From assembly GCF_044389085.1 (NCBI RefSeq), contig NZ_JBIRXP010000004.1:372001-436000 (forward strand): a stretch of 64,000 nucleotides of DNA. The letters are read 5' to 3'. A program made the position numbers and the translations under genes. Positions within the stretch are counted from its first letter, which is position 1, and each line of letters opens with the position of its first letter. The notes beneath the pieces were generated by a model. That model saw only the letters and a list, made by a program, of their open reading frames with translations, searched no databases and was not told where the DNA came from. Positions 41,785-50,614 of this stretch are shown here, piece by piece. Origin of the DNA: Isoptericola sp044389085. GTDB taxonomy: Bacteria; Actinomycetota; Actinomycetes; Actinomycetales; Cellulomonadaceae.

Positions 41785-44199
41785 GTGACCGCTCCCCGAA
41801 CGTCGGGTGCCTCGGGCGCACCCGCGCCGACGCCCGCCCGGCCGGCCCGCCGCCTCGCCACGCGGCTGTCCGCGCTGACCGCGCTGTTCGTGCTCGCGGG
41901 GCTGCTCCTGACGGGCGCGCTCGTGGCGCTGCCCGCTGCGAGCGCGTCGGCCACCACCCCGTCGCCGTCGTTCCTGCCCACCGCCCGCGACGGGAAGGCG
42001 ACCGTCGAGCTCGTGGGCTCCGCGCCGGTGCTCGCCGCCCCCGGTTCGACCGTGACCCTCACCCTCCGGGTCACCAACGGGACCGATTCGGTGCTGGAGG
42101 GAGCCGGGCTGGACCTCGGCGTCTCGTGGCGCCCGCTCACCTCGCGGGAGGACCTGTCCGCCTGGGCGGAGCAGGACGGCAAGGCCACCGCCGCGAAGCA
42201 GGCCGAGGAGCCCGTCGAACGCCTCGCGCCCGGCGGCTCGACGGAGGTCACGATGGACCTCGAGGTCGACGCCCTCGGCCTCAGCGCCGAGAACCCGTGG
42301 GGGCCGCGCGAGATGTCCGTCGCGCTGACGCGAGGCGGCTCCACCCTCGACGTCGTCCACACGTTCCTGCTGTTCGCGCCGGACGGGGACGCGCCCGACC
42401 CGGTCTCGGTGAGCGTCGTCGCACCGGCGACGGGCCCCGCCGTCGACCCGCTCGACCCGGGCGGCTACGACCTGGACCTCGCGACGGCGACCGCGACCGG
42501 CGGCCGGCTCACCCGGCTGCTCGACGCCGCCGCGGTCACCGGCTCCTCCCCCGGCATGTCCCTCGCCGTCGACCCCGCGCTGGTCGCCGCGGCCGCCGCC
42601 GCGGACGACGAGGACGCCCAGGCGTGGGCCACCCGGCTCACGGGAGCGCCCTCCCCTGACGACGCTGACGACGCTGCCGACACGTCCGACGAGACTGCCG
42701 ACGCGAGCGCCACGGCGGCGAGCCTGGCCGGCGCCACGAGCGCGCCGGCCGGGGAGCCGGCCGACGTCGCCGTCCTGCCGGGCTACGACCCCGACCTCGC
42801 GGCGGTGGCGCACGCCGAGCCGTCGCGCGCCGACGTCGCGGCCGCGACCGGCGGGGAGGCCGCGCTCGGCGCGACCTGGCAGCGGCCGGCGGACTGGGAG
42901 CTCACCCTTGCCTGGCCGGAGGGTCGGCCGGACGCCGCGACCCTCGCCGCGGGGCGCGAGGCCCCGGTCGACCAGGTGGTCGTCGCCGAGGGGCTCGCCC
43001 CCGCCGACGGGGTCGCCGCGTCCGCACGCACGGCCGTGGAGACGCCGTCGGGCAAGGTGCCCGCGCTGGTCGCCGACGCCGGCCTCTCCTCCGCGTTCGC
43101 CTCCCTCACCGACCAGGACGACGCCCCGACCGATGCCGAGGCGTCCACCCGGGTGCTCGCCGACGCCGCGCTCGTCGCCCTGCAGCAGCAGGAGTCCGGG
43201 CAGCAGGACGTGCACGTGCTCGCCGCCCTCCCCCGCGGATGGTCCCCCGACCCTGCCCTGGTGGGCTCGGTGCTGGGCGCGCTCCACGACGCCTCGTGGG
43301 CCGACGTCGTCCCGCTCTCGGAGACCGTGGCCGCTCCCGCCTCCCGCGTCCCGCGCGACGAGCCCGCGCGCGGCGGCAAGGCCGGACGGTCCGAGGACGA
43401 GCTGGCGCCGGCCTCCGTCCGCCGCCTCCTCGACTCCCACCGCGACCTGGCGGCCTTCTCGACCGTGGCGAGCGACCCCGTCGAGCTGAGCGGCGACGCC
43501 GACCAGGCCCTCGTCGCCCCGCTCGCCGTCGCGGCACGCACCGAGCCCACGGCCCGCGACCGCGCCGTCGACCTCGCGGTCGAGCAGTCCGACGCCCTGC
43601 AGCGGGGCATCGGCGTCGCCGACCGCTCCAACGTGACGCTCGTCAGCGACACCGGGAAGCTGCCCGTGACCGTGTCGAACGAGCTGCCCGTGGACGCCAC
43701 CGTCACCGTGGTGCTGCGGCCCGACGCGTCGCGGCTGGTCGTCGAGTCACGACCGACCGTCGTCGTCCCCGCCGGCACGTCGACCAACGTCCACGTGCCG
43801 GTGCGCGCGATCGGCTCCGGCGACGTCAACCTGCAGGTCGAGGTGCTCACCCCGAGCGGCACGGTCGCCGCCGGGCCGACCAGCTTCTCCCTCCGCGTCC
43901 GCGCCGGGTGGGAGACCGCGGGCACCGCCGTGGTCGCCGCACTGGTGGGGCTCCTGTTCCTCGGCGGCATCTGGCGTACCGTGCGTCGAGGGCGGTCCTC
44001 GGCCCGGACCACCGGAGAGGGTGTCGCCGCGGCGGCGGCCGACCCGCAGGGACCCGAGGCCACCTCGGCGAGCGAGCCGGACACGCACGACGGGTCCCCC
44101 GACGGCGGACCCGTCGACCGGCCGGACGACCCGGGCGGCGGCCCGCCCCCCGCTGCCCGCACGTCCCCCGCACCGGCCACGGAGACCGACCCCTCATGA
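41785..44199 (+). CDS. DUF6049-family membrane-anchored exported protein
   Basis: 804 residues from a GTG. The N-terminus has a signal-anchor (LTALFVLAGLLLTGALVALP) and the C-terminus a membrane segment (AGTAVVAALVGLLFLGGIW) before an Asp/Pro-rich cytoplasmic tail. Between them is a large extracytoplasmic domain, with a C-terminal immunoglobulin-like stretch (LPVTVSNELPVDATVTVVLR). Members of this family are normally encoded between a NUDIX gene and murJ; a role in cell-envelope assembly is inferred from that position only. Its stop overlaps the murJ start (ATGA). Confidence 0.82.
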   Translation: MTAPRTSGASGAPAPTPARPARRLATRLSALTALFVLAGLLLTGALVALPAASASATTPSPSFLPTARDGKATVELVGSAPVLAAPGSTVTLTLRVTNGTDSVLEGAGLDLGVSWRPLTSREDLSAWAEQDGKATAAKQAEEPVERLAPGGSTEVTMDLEVDALGLSAENPWGPREMSVALTRGGSTLDVVHTFLLFAPDGDAPDPVSVSVVAPATGPAVDPLDPGGYDLDLATATATGGRLTRLLDAAAVTGSSPGMSLAVDPALVAAAAAADDEDAQAWATRLTGAPSPDDADDAADTSDETADASATAASLAGATSAPAGEPADVAVLPGYDPDLAAVAHAEPSRADVAAATGGEAALGATWQRPADWELTLAWPEGRPDAATLAAGREAPVDQVVVAEGLAPADGVAASARTAVETPSGKVPALVADAGLSSAFASLTDQDDAPTDAEASTRVLADAALVALQQQESGQQDVHVLAALPRGWSPDPALVGSVLGALHDASWADVVPLSETVAAPASRVPRDEPARGGKAGRSEDELAPASVRRLLDSHRDLAAFSTVASDPVELSGDADQALVAPLAVAARTEPTARDRAVDLAVEQSDALQRGIGVADRSNVTLVSDTGKLPVTVSNELPVDATVTVVLRPDASRLVVESRPTVVVPAGTSTNVHVPVRAIGSGDVNLQVEVLTPSGTVAAGPTSFSLRVRAGWETAGTAVVAALVGLLFLGGIWRTVRRGRSSARTTGEGVAAAAADPQGPEATSASEPDTHDGSPDGGPVDRPDDPGGGPPPAARTSPAPATETDPS

Positions 44200-46145
44200 C
44201 TTCGACGTCCGCCTTCCCCGACGACGGCCGGTCCGAGCTGCCCGGCGCGGGCGGCCCGGCCGACCCCGCGACGCCGCCCCGCGCCCCCGGCGCGAGCTGG
44301 CACCCCGTCGGCGACACCGGCGGCCACCCGGCAGGTGGGGACGCCGCCAGGGCGGCCGGCGGCGATGCCGCCCGTGGGACTGGTGACGCCGGTGACGTCG
44401 ACGGTGGCGGCGGGGCCGTTCCCGGCGGCGATGCCGCCGGTGGCGGCGGCGCGGGCGACGGTGGAGGGGCAGGCGACGGAGGGGCAGGCGACGGAGGCGG
44501 CGCCGACGCGGTGCGGCGCACCAGCCTCGGCCGCGGCTCCGTCGTGATGACGCTCGGCACGGTCGCGTCCCGCGCGTCCGGGCTGATCCGCGCGATGCTG
44601 CTGGTGGCCTGCGTGGGCGCCGTCGGCACCGTGGCCGACGCGTTCGACATCGCGAACAAGCTGCCGAACATGCTGTTCGCGCTCATCTCGGCCGGGGTGC
44701 TGCAGGCCGTGCTCATCCCGCAGATCCTGCGCGCGATGAACGCCCACAACGCCCGCGAGCGGCTCGACAAGCTGCTCAGCCTCTCGGGACTGGGCCTGCT
44801 CCTGCTCACCGCGGTGCTCGTCGTCGCGGCCCCGCTCATCGTCTGGCTGTCCACCCTGAGCGGCGCCTGGACCCCCGACGAGCGGCACCTGGCCGTGGTG
44901 TTCGCCTACTGGTGCATCCCGCAGGTCTTCTTCTACGGCCTGTACATGCTGCTGGGCCAGCTGCTCAACGCCCAGGGCAAGTTCGGCGCGTACGGCGTGG
45001 CGCCGGTGGCCAACAACGTCGTCTCGCTGCTCGGCTTCGGCGCGTTCCTCCTGGTGTGGGGCGCGGCGCCGGACCGCGGTATCTCCGACCTCTCCCAGTG
45101 GTCCACGGCGCAGACGGCGGTGCTCGCCGGCACCGCGACCCTGGGCATCGCCGCCCAGGCGCTGGTGCTCGTCGTCGCGCTGCGCCGCTCGGGCTTCCGG
45201 TGGCGCTTCCGGCTTGGCCTGCGCGGCATCGGACTGCGTGCGGCGGGCTCGGTCGTCGGCTGGACCATCGGCGCCGTCGCGCTCGAGCAGGTCGGCGTCC
45301 TCTTCCTCACCAACGTCCTCGGCGCCGCCGGACGTGCCGGCACCTCGCTCGACGAGGCCTTCGCCGGCAACGCCGCATACACCAACGCCATGACGATCTA
45401 CCTGCTGCCGCACTCGCTCGTCGTCGTCTCCATCGTCACCGTGCTCTTCCCCCGCATGACTGCGGCGGTCCAGGCCGGCGACCTTCCCGGCGTGCGGCGC
45501 GACATGTCCCTGGGGATGCGGTCTGCCGGCGTCTTCTCCGTCTTCTCGACCGCGGTGCTCGTCGTGCTGGCGGTCCCGCTGACCGGCGCGCTGCTCCCGT
45601 CGCTCGGGCAGGACGGCATCGCGGCCGTCGCGCCGATCATCCAGGCGATGGCGGTCGGCATCATCGCCCTGGGCGCGACGGTGCTGGTGAGGCGCATGTA
45701 CTTCGCGTTCGAGGACGGCCGCTCGATCTTCGGCATCCAAGTCATCGCGACCGTCTCGATGGTGCTCGTCCTGTGGGGCGCGACGCGCGTCCTGGCGCCG
45801 CAGTGGTGGGCCGTCGCCGCCGGCGGCGCGTACGCCCTGTCGACCTGGATCTCGCTGCTCCTGCGGGTGCGCGGCATGCACCGCAAGCTCCAGGGCATGG
45901 ACGGACGGCGCGTCCTGCGGCTCTACGTCCGCGCGCTGGTCGGCGCGCTGATCGCCGGCCTGCTCGGCTGGCTGACCGTGCGCCTCCTCGACGGCTACGA
46001 CGTCACGTCCTGGGGGCACTCGGTGCTCGTCACCGCGGTCGCCGGGATCGTCATGATCATCGGATACGTTCTCGCGCTGAAGGTGCTGCACGTGCGCGAG
46101 CTCGACGACGCGCTCGCCCCCGTCCTCCGGCGGATCAAGCGATGA
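44196..46145 (+). CDS. murJ: Lipid II flippase MurJ
   Basis: 649 residues from the ATG that overlaps the preceding stop. About fourteen membrane segments follow SLGRGSVVMTLGTVASRASG, and the family motifs GTVADAFDIANKLPNMLFAL and LLGQLLNAQGKFGAYGVAPV can be seen. It moves lipid II to the outer face of the membrane. The first ~105 residues are an unusual Gly/Ala/Asp-rich tail with GDGG-type repeats. In mycobacteria the MviN protein has a C-terminal pseudokinase; here that part is the separate next gene. Confidence 0.94.
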   Translation: MTSTSAFPDDGRSELPGAGGPADPATPPRAPGASWHPVGDTGGHPAGGDAARAAGGDAARGTGDAGDVDGGGGAVPGGDAAGGGGAGDGGGAGDGGAGDGGGADAVRRTSLGRGSVVMTLGTVASRASGLIRAMLLVACVGAVGTVADAFDIANKLPNMLFALISAGVLQAVLIPQILRAMNAHNARERLDKLLSLSGLGLLLLTAVLVVAAPLIVWLSTLSGAWTPDERHLAVVFAYWCIPQVFFYGLYMLLGQLLNAQGKFGAYGVAPVANNVVSLLGFGAFLLVWGAAPDRGISDLSQWSTAQTAVLAGTATLGIAAQALVLVVALRRSGFRWRFRLGLRGIGLRAAGSVVGWTIGAVALEQVGVLFLTNVLGAAGRAGTSLDEAFAGNAAYTNAMTIYLLPHSLVVVSIVTVLFPRMTAAVQAGDLPGVRRDMSLGMRSAGVFSVFSTAVLVVLAVPLTGALLPSLGQDGIAAVAPIIQAMAVGIIALGATVLVRRMYFAFEDGRSIFGIQVIATVSMVLVLWGATRVLAPQWWAVAAGGAYALSTWISLLLRVRGMHRKLQGMDGRRVLRLYVRALVGALIAGLLGWLTVRLLDGYDVTSWGHSVLVTAVAGIVMIIGYVLALKVLHVRELDDALAPVLRRIKR

Positions 46146-46293
46146 CGCCGGTCGCGTGCCCGGCTCGCGCGGGTTCCGTGAGGGCCCTGCGGGCACGCCC
46201 GCCGCGCGCGGCCTCGTGGCCACCGGCCCGCCCGTACCATGGTCCGATGGACCGGAGGACTCTCTCCCCCCGTACCCCCACCGAGGAGCACAG

Positions 46294-48231
46294 GTGAGCA
46301 CCGCCCATCCCGGGACCGTCATGGTCGATCGCTATCGACTCGTCCAGCTCGCGGCCACCGACCTCGCCGCGGCCGAGGCGTGGGAAGCGCACGACCAGAT
46401 CCTGGACCGTCCCGTCCGGGTGACCTTCGTCGACGGCCAGTTCGCGTCCGCCGCCCTCGACGCGGCCCGGCGGGCCGCGCTCGTCGCCGACCCGCGGCTC
46501 TCGCGCGTGCTCGACGTCGGCAGCACCGACCTCGGCGCGGGCCAGCGCAGCTACATCATCTCCGAGCCCTACCGCGGCTCGTCGCTCACGGAGGTCGTCT
46601 CCGGCGGGCTGGTCGACGCCCAGCAGGCGCGCGCCGTCGTCGGCGAGGCCGCGGCGGCGCTCGAGGCCGCCGGGCAGCGCGGGGTCCACCACCTGGCGCT
46701 GCGTCCCGAGGCCGTGCGGGTGGACGGTCACCGCGTCGTCGTCACCGGGCTCGGCATCGACGCCGCGCTCGCCGGGGTGGACGGCGGCCGGGAGCACATC
46801 ACCGGCGCCGGCGCGGCCGCCGCCGACGCCCGCGACCTCGTCGCCCTCGCCTACTACGCGCTCACCGCCCGCTGGCCCGGCGACTCCCTCGACGAGCCGT
46901 GGATCGCCCCCGACGCCGTGCGTCCGCTGCCCGCCCAGCGCGACGAGCACGGGGTCGTGCCGGTGTTCACCCTGGTGCCGCACGTCGATCCCGAGCTCGA
47001 CTCCCTGGTGCGCCGGACCTTCGGCTCCGACTCGCCGGACGCGCCCACGACCCCCGGTGACGTCGTCGCCGCGCTGGCCCCCTGGGGCGAGGTCTCCGTC
47101 GTCGCGTCCCTCCCGCAGTTCGTGCAGCCGTCGACCGAGCCGCCCGTCCGAGCCTCCGTCATGGGCGCCGTCGGTACCGGTGCCGCGCTGCCGGGCACCC
47201 CGCCTCCGGCCCCGCCCGTCCGTCGTCCTGCCAGCGGGCGCATCGCCCGCTCCGCCGCCGTCGGTGGCGCCACCGGTGCGGCCGCCGGAGCCGCCGCGGC
47301 TGTCCCGGCGCAGGCCACGCAGGCGATGCCGCCGGTCGCGACGCCGACGGCCGCGCAGCCGCCGGTACCGCCCGTGCAGGCCACGGCCGCGATGGCCCCC
47401 GTCCAGCCGCAGCAGCAGCCTGGCCCGGCGCCGCAGCCCGCCGCGGCGTACGGCGCCGCGCCGGCGGCCGCCTACGCGGGCCAGGCCGCCCCGGTCCAGC
47501 AGCAGACCGCGCACGCTCCCGTGCCCCCGCCGCCCGGCGGTGGCGAGCCGCGCACGGACACCGGTGGCTTCGCCTCCTCGCCCGCCCCGCCCCGGCGGCG
47601 CGGCGTGAACCCGACGCCGATCGTGCTCGGCCTCGTGGTCGTGCTCGTGCTCGCCGGCGCCCTGTGGGCCGTCTCCAAGGTCATGTCCTCGCCCTCCGAC
47701 ACCCCGGTGGCCGGGGCCAGCCCGTCCGTCTCCGAGCAGCAGGGCGGCGGCCCGGCCGCCGAGGAGCCCGCCGACGAGGCGTCGAGCGAGCCCGAGGAGA
47801 CCCCGGAGGTCCGACCGGTCATCGAGTCGGGCGACCAGCTCGACCCCGAGGGCGACGGACAGCACCCCGAGGCCGTCGACCTCGCGTACGACGGTGACCC
47901 GTCGACGTTCTGGTACACCCAGTGGTTCAACGGCGCGGACTTCGCGGGCCTGCGCAGCGGCTTCGGCTACGTCATCGAGCTCGAGGAGCCGGCGCCCGTC
48001 ACGTCGATCTCGCTCAACACCAACTCGTCGGGCGGTCACGTCGAGATCCGCGCGACGTCGCGCGACAAGCCCACCGACGGGCCGGTGCTCGCCGAGGGCT
48101 CGTTCAGCTCCGAGACCACGTTGGACCTCAAGGAGGAGACCGTCGCGGACTCCTTCGTCATCTGGATCACGGAGCTCCCGCAGACCAACGACAAGTACTA
48201 CCTCGAGCTCAACGAGATCGTCCTCTCGTGA
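46294..48231 (+). CDS. Pseudokinase with transmembrane segment and discoidin-like ectodomain
   Basis: 645 residues from a GTG behind GAGGAG. Residues ~10-270 have a protein-kinase fold, but the catalytic loop reads HHLALRPEAV (132-141) in place of HRDxKPxN, DFG is replaced by TGLGI (151-155) and the VAxK lysine is missing, so it should be inactive. A Pro/Ala/Gln-rich linker and one membrane segment (~441-462) follow. The C-terminal ~110 residues (YDGDPSTFWYTQWF) look like a discoidin-type domain. By analogy with mycobacterial MviN it probably scaffolds MurJ regulation. Confidence 0.85.
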   Translation: MSTAHPGTVMVDRYRLVQLAATDLAAAEAWEAHDQILDRPVRVTFVDGQFASAALDAARRAALVADPRLSRVLDVGSTDLGAGQRSYIISEPYRGSSLTEVVSGGLVDAQQARAVVGEAAAALEAAGQRGVHHLALRPEAVRVDGHRVVVTGLGIDAALAGVDGGREHITGAGAAAADARDLVALAYYALTARWPGDSLDEPWIAPDAVRPLPAQRDEHGVVPVFTLVPHVDPELDSLVRRTFGSDSPDAPTTPGDVVAALAPWGEVSVVASLPQFVQPSTEPPVRASVMGAVGTGAALPGTPPPAPPVRRPASGRIARSAAVGGATGAAAGAAAAVPAQATQAMPPVATPTAAQPPVPPVQATAAMAPVQPQQQPGPAPQPAAAYGAAPAAAYAGQAAPVQQQTAHAPVPPPPGGGEPRTDTGGFASSPAPPRRRGVNPTPIVLGLVVVLVLAGALWAVSKVMSSPSDTPVAGASPSVSEQQGGGPAAEEPADEASSEPEETPEVRPVIESGDQLDPEGDGQHPEAVDLAYDGDPSTFWYTQWFNGADFAGLRSGFGYVIELEEPAPVTSISLNTNSSGGHVEIRATSRDKPTDGPVLAEGSFSSETTLDLKEETVADSFVIWITELPQTNDKYYLELNEIVLS

Positions 48232-48232
48232 C

Positions 48233-48262
48233 GTTCCCGGGCGGCGACCGTCGCCCGGGAAC
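48233..48262 (+). terminator. Terminator behind the pseudokinase gene
   Basis: GTTCCCGGGCG and CGCCCGGGAAC form a perfect 11-base stem with an eight-base loop, starting two bases after the stop codon. Confidence 0.78.
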
Positions 48263-48336
48263 ACCTCACCCCCTCGGGGTGTTGAGGGCGATGGCGCCTC
48301 AGGGCGCGAACGACCACCAGACGACCAGGAGAGAAC

Positions 48337-49398
48337 GTGACCGATCAGCCGACCAACACCACCGGTGAGGCCACCGTGCACGACATCGTCATCGTGGGCT
48401 CGGGCCCGGCCGGCTACACCGCGGCCGTCTACGCCGCCCGGGCTGGTCTGGCACCCGTCGTGATCGCGGGCTCCGTCACCGCTGGTGGCGCCCTGATGAA
48501 CACCACGGAGGTGGAGAACTTCCCCGGCTTCCCCGCCGGCATCCAGGGCCCCGACCTCATGGAGGCCATGCGCGAGCAGGCCGAGAAGTTCGGTGCCCGC
48601 GTGCTGTGGGACGACGCCGAGCAGGTCGAGCTCACCGCCGACATCAAGACGGTCGTCACCGGCGGCGGCGAGACGTTCAAGGCCCGCGCGGTCATCCTCG
48701 CGACCGGCTCCGCGTACCGCGAGCTCGGCCTGCCCGAGGAGAAGCAGCTGTCCGGCCGCGGCGTGTCGTGGTGCGCCACCTGCGACGGGTTCTTCTTCCG
48801 TGACCAGCACATCGCCGTCGTCGGCGGTGGGGACTCCGCGATGGAGGAGGCGACCTTCCTCACCCGCTTCGCGTCCAAGGTGACGATCGTGCACCGTCGC
48901 GACTCGCTGCGGGCCTCGAAGATCATGGCGGACCGCGCCCAGGCCGACCCCAAGATCGAGTTCGCCTGGAACAGCGAGGTCGCCGGCATCTCCGGCGAGG
49001 ACAAGGTCACCGGCCTCACGCTGCGCGACACCGTCACCGGCGAGGAGCGCGAGCTCGACACCACCGGCCTGTTCGTCGCGATCGGTCATGACCCGCGCAC
49101 CGACCTGGTCAAGGGCCAGATCGACCTGGACGACGAGGGCTACATCCTCGTCGAGGGTCGCTCCACGCGCACCAACCTGCCGGGCGTCTTCGCCTGTGGC
49201 GACGCCGTCGACCACACCTACCGCCAGGCGATCACCGCCGCCGGCTCCGGTTGCGCCGCTGCCCTCGACGCCCAGTCCTGGCTCACCGAGGTGGCCGACG
49301 CCGAGGGTGAGCAGTCCCTCGCCGGCACGCCGGACGTTCCCAACCCCGACGGGCTTCCCGCCGCCCTCGACGGCGCGCTGGACTCCGTCGCTGGCTGA
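48337..49398 (+). CDS. trxB: Thioredoxin-disulfide reductase
   Basis: 353 residues from a GTG preceded by CAGGAG. FAD binding is shown by DIVIVGSGPAGYTAAVYAAR, the redox motif is CATC (residues 146-149, in WCATCDGFFF), NADPH binding by VVGGGDSAMEEATFL, and the C-terminus has FACGDAVDHTYRQAI. It passes electrons from NADPH to thioredoxin. The C-terminal extension is somewhat longer than usual. trxA follows 31 bp later. Confidence 0.96.
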   Translation: MTDQPTNTTGEATVHDIVIVGSGPAGYTAAVYAARAGLAPVVIAGSVTAGGALMNTTEVENFPGFPAGIQGPDLMEAMREQAEKFGARVLWDDAEQVELTADIKTVVTGGGETFKARAVILATGSAYRELGLPEEKQLSGRGVSWCATCDGFFFRDQHIAVVGGGDSAMEEATFLTRFASKVTIVHRRDSLRASKIMADRAQADPKIEFAWNSEVAGISGEDKVTGLTLRDTVTGEERELDTTGLFVAIGHDPRTDLVKGQIDLDDEGYILVEGRSTRTNLPGVFACGDAVDHTYRQAITAAGSGCAAALDAQSWLTEVADAEGEQSLAGTPDVPNPDGLPAALDGALDSVAG

Positions 49399-49429
49399 CT
49401 TTTCCCCACCGATCCCGAAGGAGCGACAC

Positions 49430-49762
49430 ATGGCTACCGTCGCCGTCACCGACGACACGTTCAAGGCCGAGGTTCTCGAGTCCGACGTCCCCGTCCTCGT
49501 CGACTTCTGGGCGACCTGGTGCGGTCCCTGCCGCATGGTCGCCCCCATCCTCGAGGAGCTCTCGGACGAGTACGAGGGCAAGATCAAGATCGTGAAGCTG
49601 GACACCGACGCCAACCAGGCCACCACCATGGCCTACGGCATCACGTCGATCCCGACGCTCAACGTCTACTCCGGCGGTGAGCTCGTGAAGTCCGTGATCG
49701 GCGCCCGCCCCAAGCGAGCCCTCCAGGAGGAGATCGACGCGGTTCTCGCGCCGAGCGCCTGA
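49430..49762 (+). CDS. trxA: Thioredoxin
   Basis: 110 residues, a standard single-domain thioredoxin. The active site is WCGPC (30-34, after VDFWAT) and the cis-Pro is in ITSIPTLNVY. It reduces protein disulfides and is recharged by TrxB encoded just upstream. The ATG has GAAGGAG as ribosome site. Its terminator contains a parS site. Confidence 0.97.
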   Translation: MATVAVTDDTFKAEVLESDVPVLVDFWATWCGPCRMVAPILEELSDEYEGKIKIVKLDTDANQATTMAYGITSIPTLNVYSGGELVKSVIGARPKRALQEEIDAVLAPSA

Positions 49763-49772
49763 GCACTCCCCC

Positions 49773-49812
49773 GAAGGCCGCCCCTGTTTCACGTGAAACA
49801 CGGGCGGCCTTC
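49773..49812 (+). terminator. trxA terminator with an embedded parS
   Basis: GAAGGCCGCCC (49773-49783) pairs with GGGCGGCCTTC (49802-49812). The 16-bp parS between them is itself a perfect palindrome, so the whole 40-nt unit is symmetric except for one C-C mismatch. Confidence 0.85.
49785..49800. other. parS site 1
   Basis: TGTTTCACGTGAAACA matches the ParB-binding consensus at all sixteen positions. It forms the tip of the trxA terminator hairpin. Confidence 0.93.
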
Positions 49813-50140
49813 GCCGTGCCCGGGAAGGAGTGGTGGCCTGAGGTCCCTGAGGCCGACTGCCACACGGCCCGCGATGCCACGGGCGCGGCACAGCGGCGAG
49901 GCAACGGTGGCCATCGCACTCCGCCTGAGCGGCAGCGCTGAGCACTGCTAGCGCCCCTGCCGCGCGCCTGAGCGCGGTGGACATCTCTTGCCTCGGCCTG
50001 AACCCGACTTCGCAGCAGGGGGGGGTGGTGTCCTGGCGCCGGTGTCCTGGCGGGCCGCAGCGCCGCACCCGAGCAGGGCAGGGAGTAGGGAGCAGGCGAA
50101 TCCGAGGGCCAGCCGCACCCGGGCGCGCCGACACGGCCGA

Positions 50141-50250
50141 CGGGGCTGATGCGGGCCAACGGGGCTGATGCGGGTCCCGAGGCTGATGCGGGCCGGCGAG
50201 GCCGATGGCGGTCGCGGGGCTGATATGTCGGTCGCAGCGGCTCAGGGCCC
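50141..50250. repeat. Degenerate 18-19-bp repeats (GGGGCTGATGCGGG type)
   Basis: CTGATG-like cores start at 50146, 50165, 50183, 50202 and 50220, spaced 18-19 bp, leading into the better-conserved array at 50252. Confidence 0.65.
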
Positions 50251-50251
50251 A

Positions 50252-50365
50252 TCAGTGCGGGTGGGGCGCGTCAGTGCGGGTGGGGCGCGTCAGTGCGGGT
50301 GGGGCGCGTCAGTGCGGGTGGGGCGCGTCAGTGCGGGTGGGGCGCGTCAGTGCGGGTTGGCGCGG
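50252..50365. repeat. 19-bp tandem repeat array
   Basis: TCAGTGCGGGTGGGGCGCG is repeated five times without change (50252-50346), with a sixth altered copy. There are no spacers between the units, so this is not a CRISPR array. Confidence 0.92.
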
Positions 50366-50599
50366 CTCAGTGCTGGCCGGCCCAGGCCACTGCTGGCTGG
50401 CCCGGGCCAGTGCGGGTCGATGTGTGTGAGCCCCCAGTCCGAGTCGGGAGTTGCCGCGGACGTCACCGCCCCGCACCTGAGGGGCCAGCTTCAGCGACGG
50501 CCCGGGCGCGCAGCGGGGCCCCGAGAGCAGCTCAGCAGGTCGCCGGGTTGGCGATCCGGAGAGTGGCGTGCCGTCGAAAGTATGTCCATGAGCCGTGTT

Positions 50600-50614
50600 G
50601 TCACACGGTGTGAC
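50600..50614. promoter_or_regulatory. Perfect 15-bp palindrome
   Basis: GTCACAC-G-GTGTGAC has seven-base perfect arms. It looks like a repressor or CRP-type half-site pair, but no supported gene start lies next to it. Confidence 0.4.

Noticed and set aside
50252..50365. CRISPR-like array
   Set aside because: The 19-bp units follow each other directly with no spacers, and no cas genes are present.
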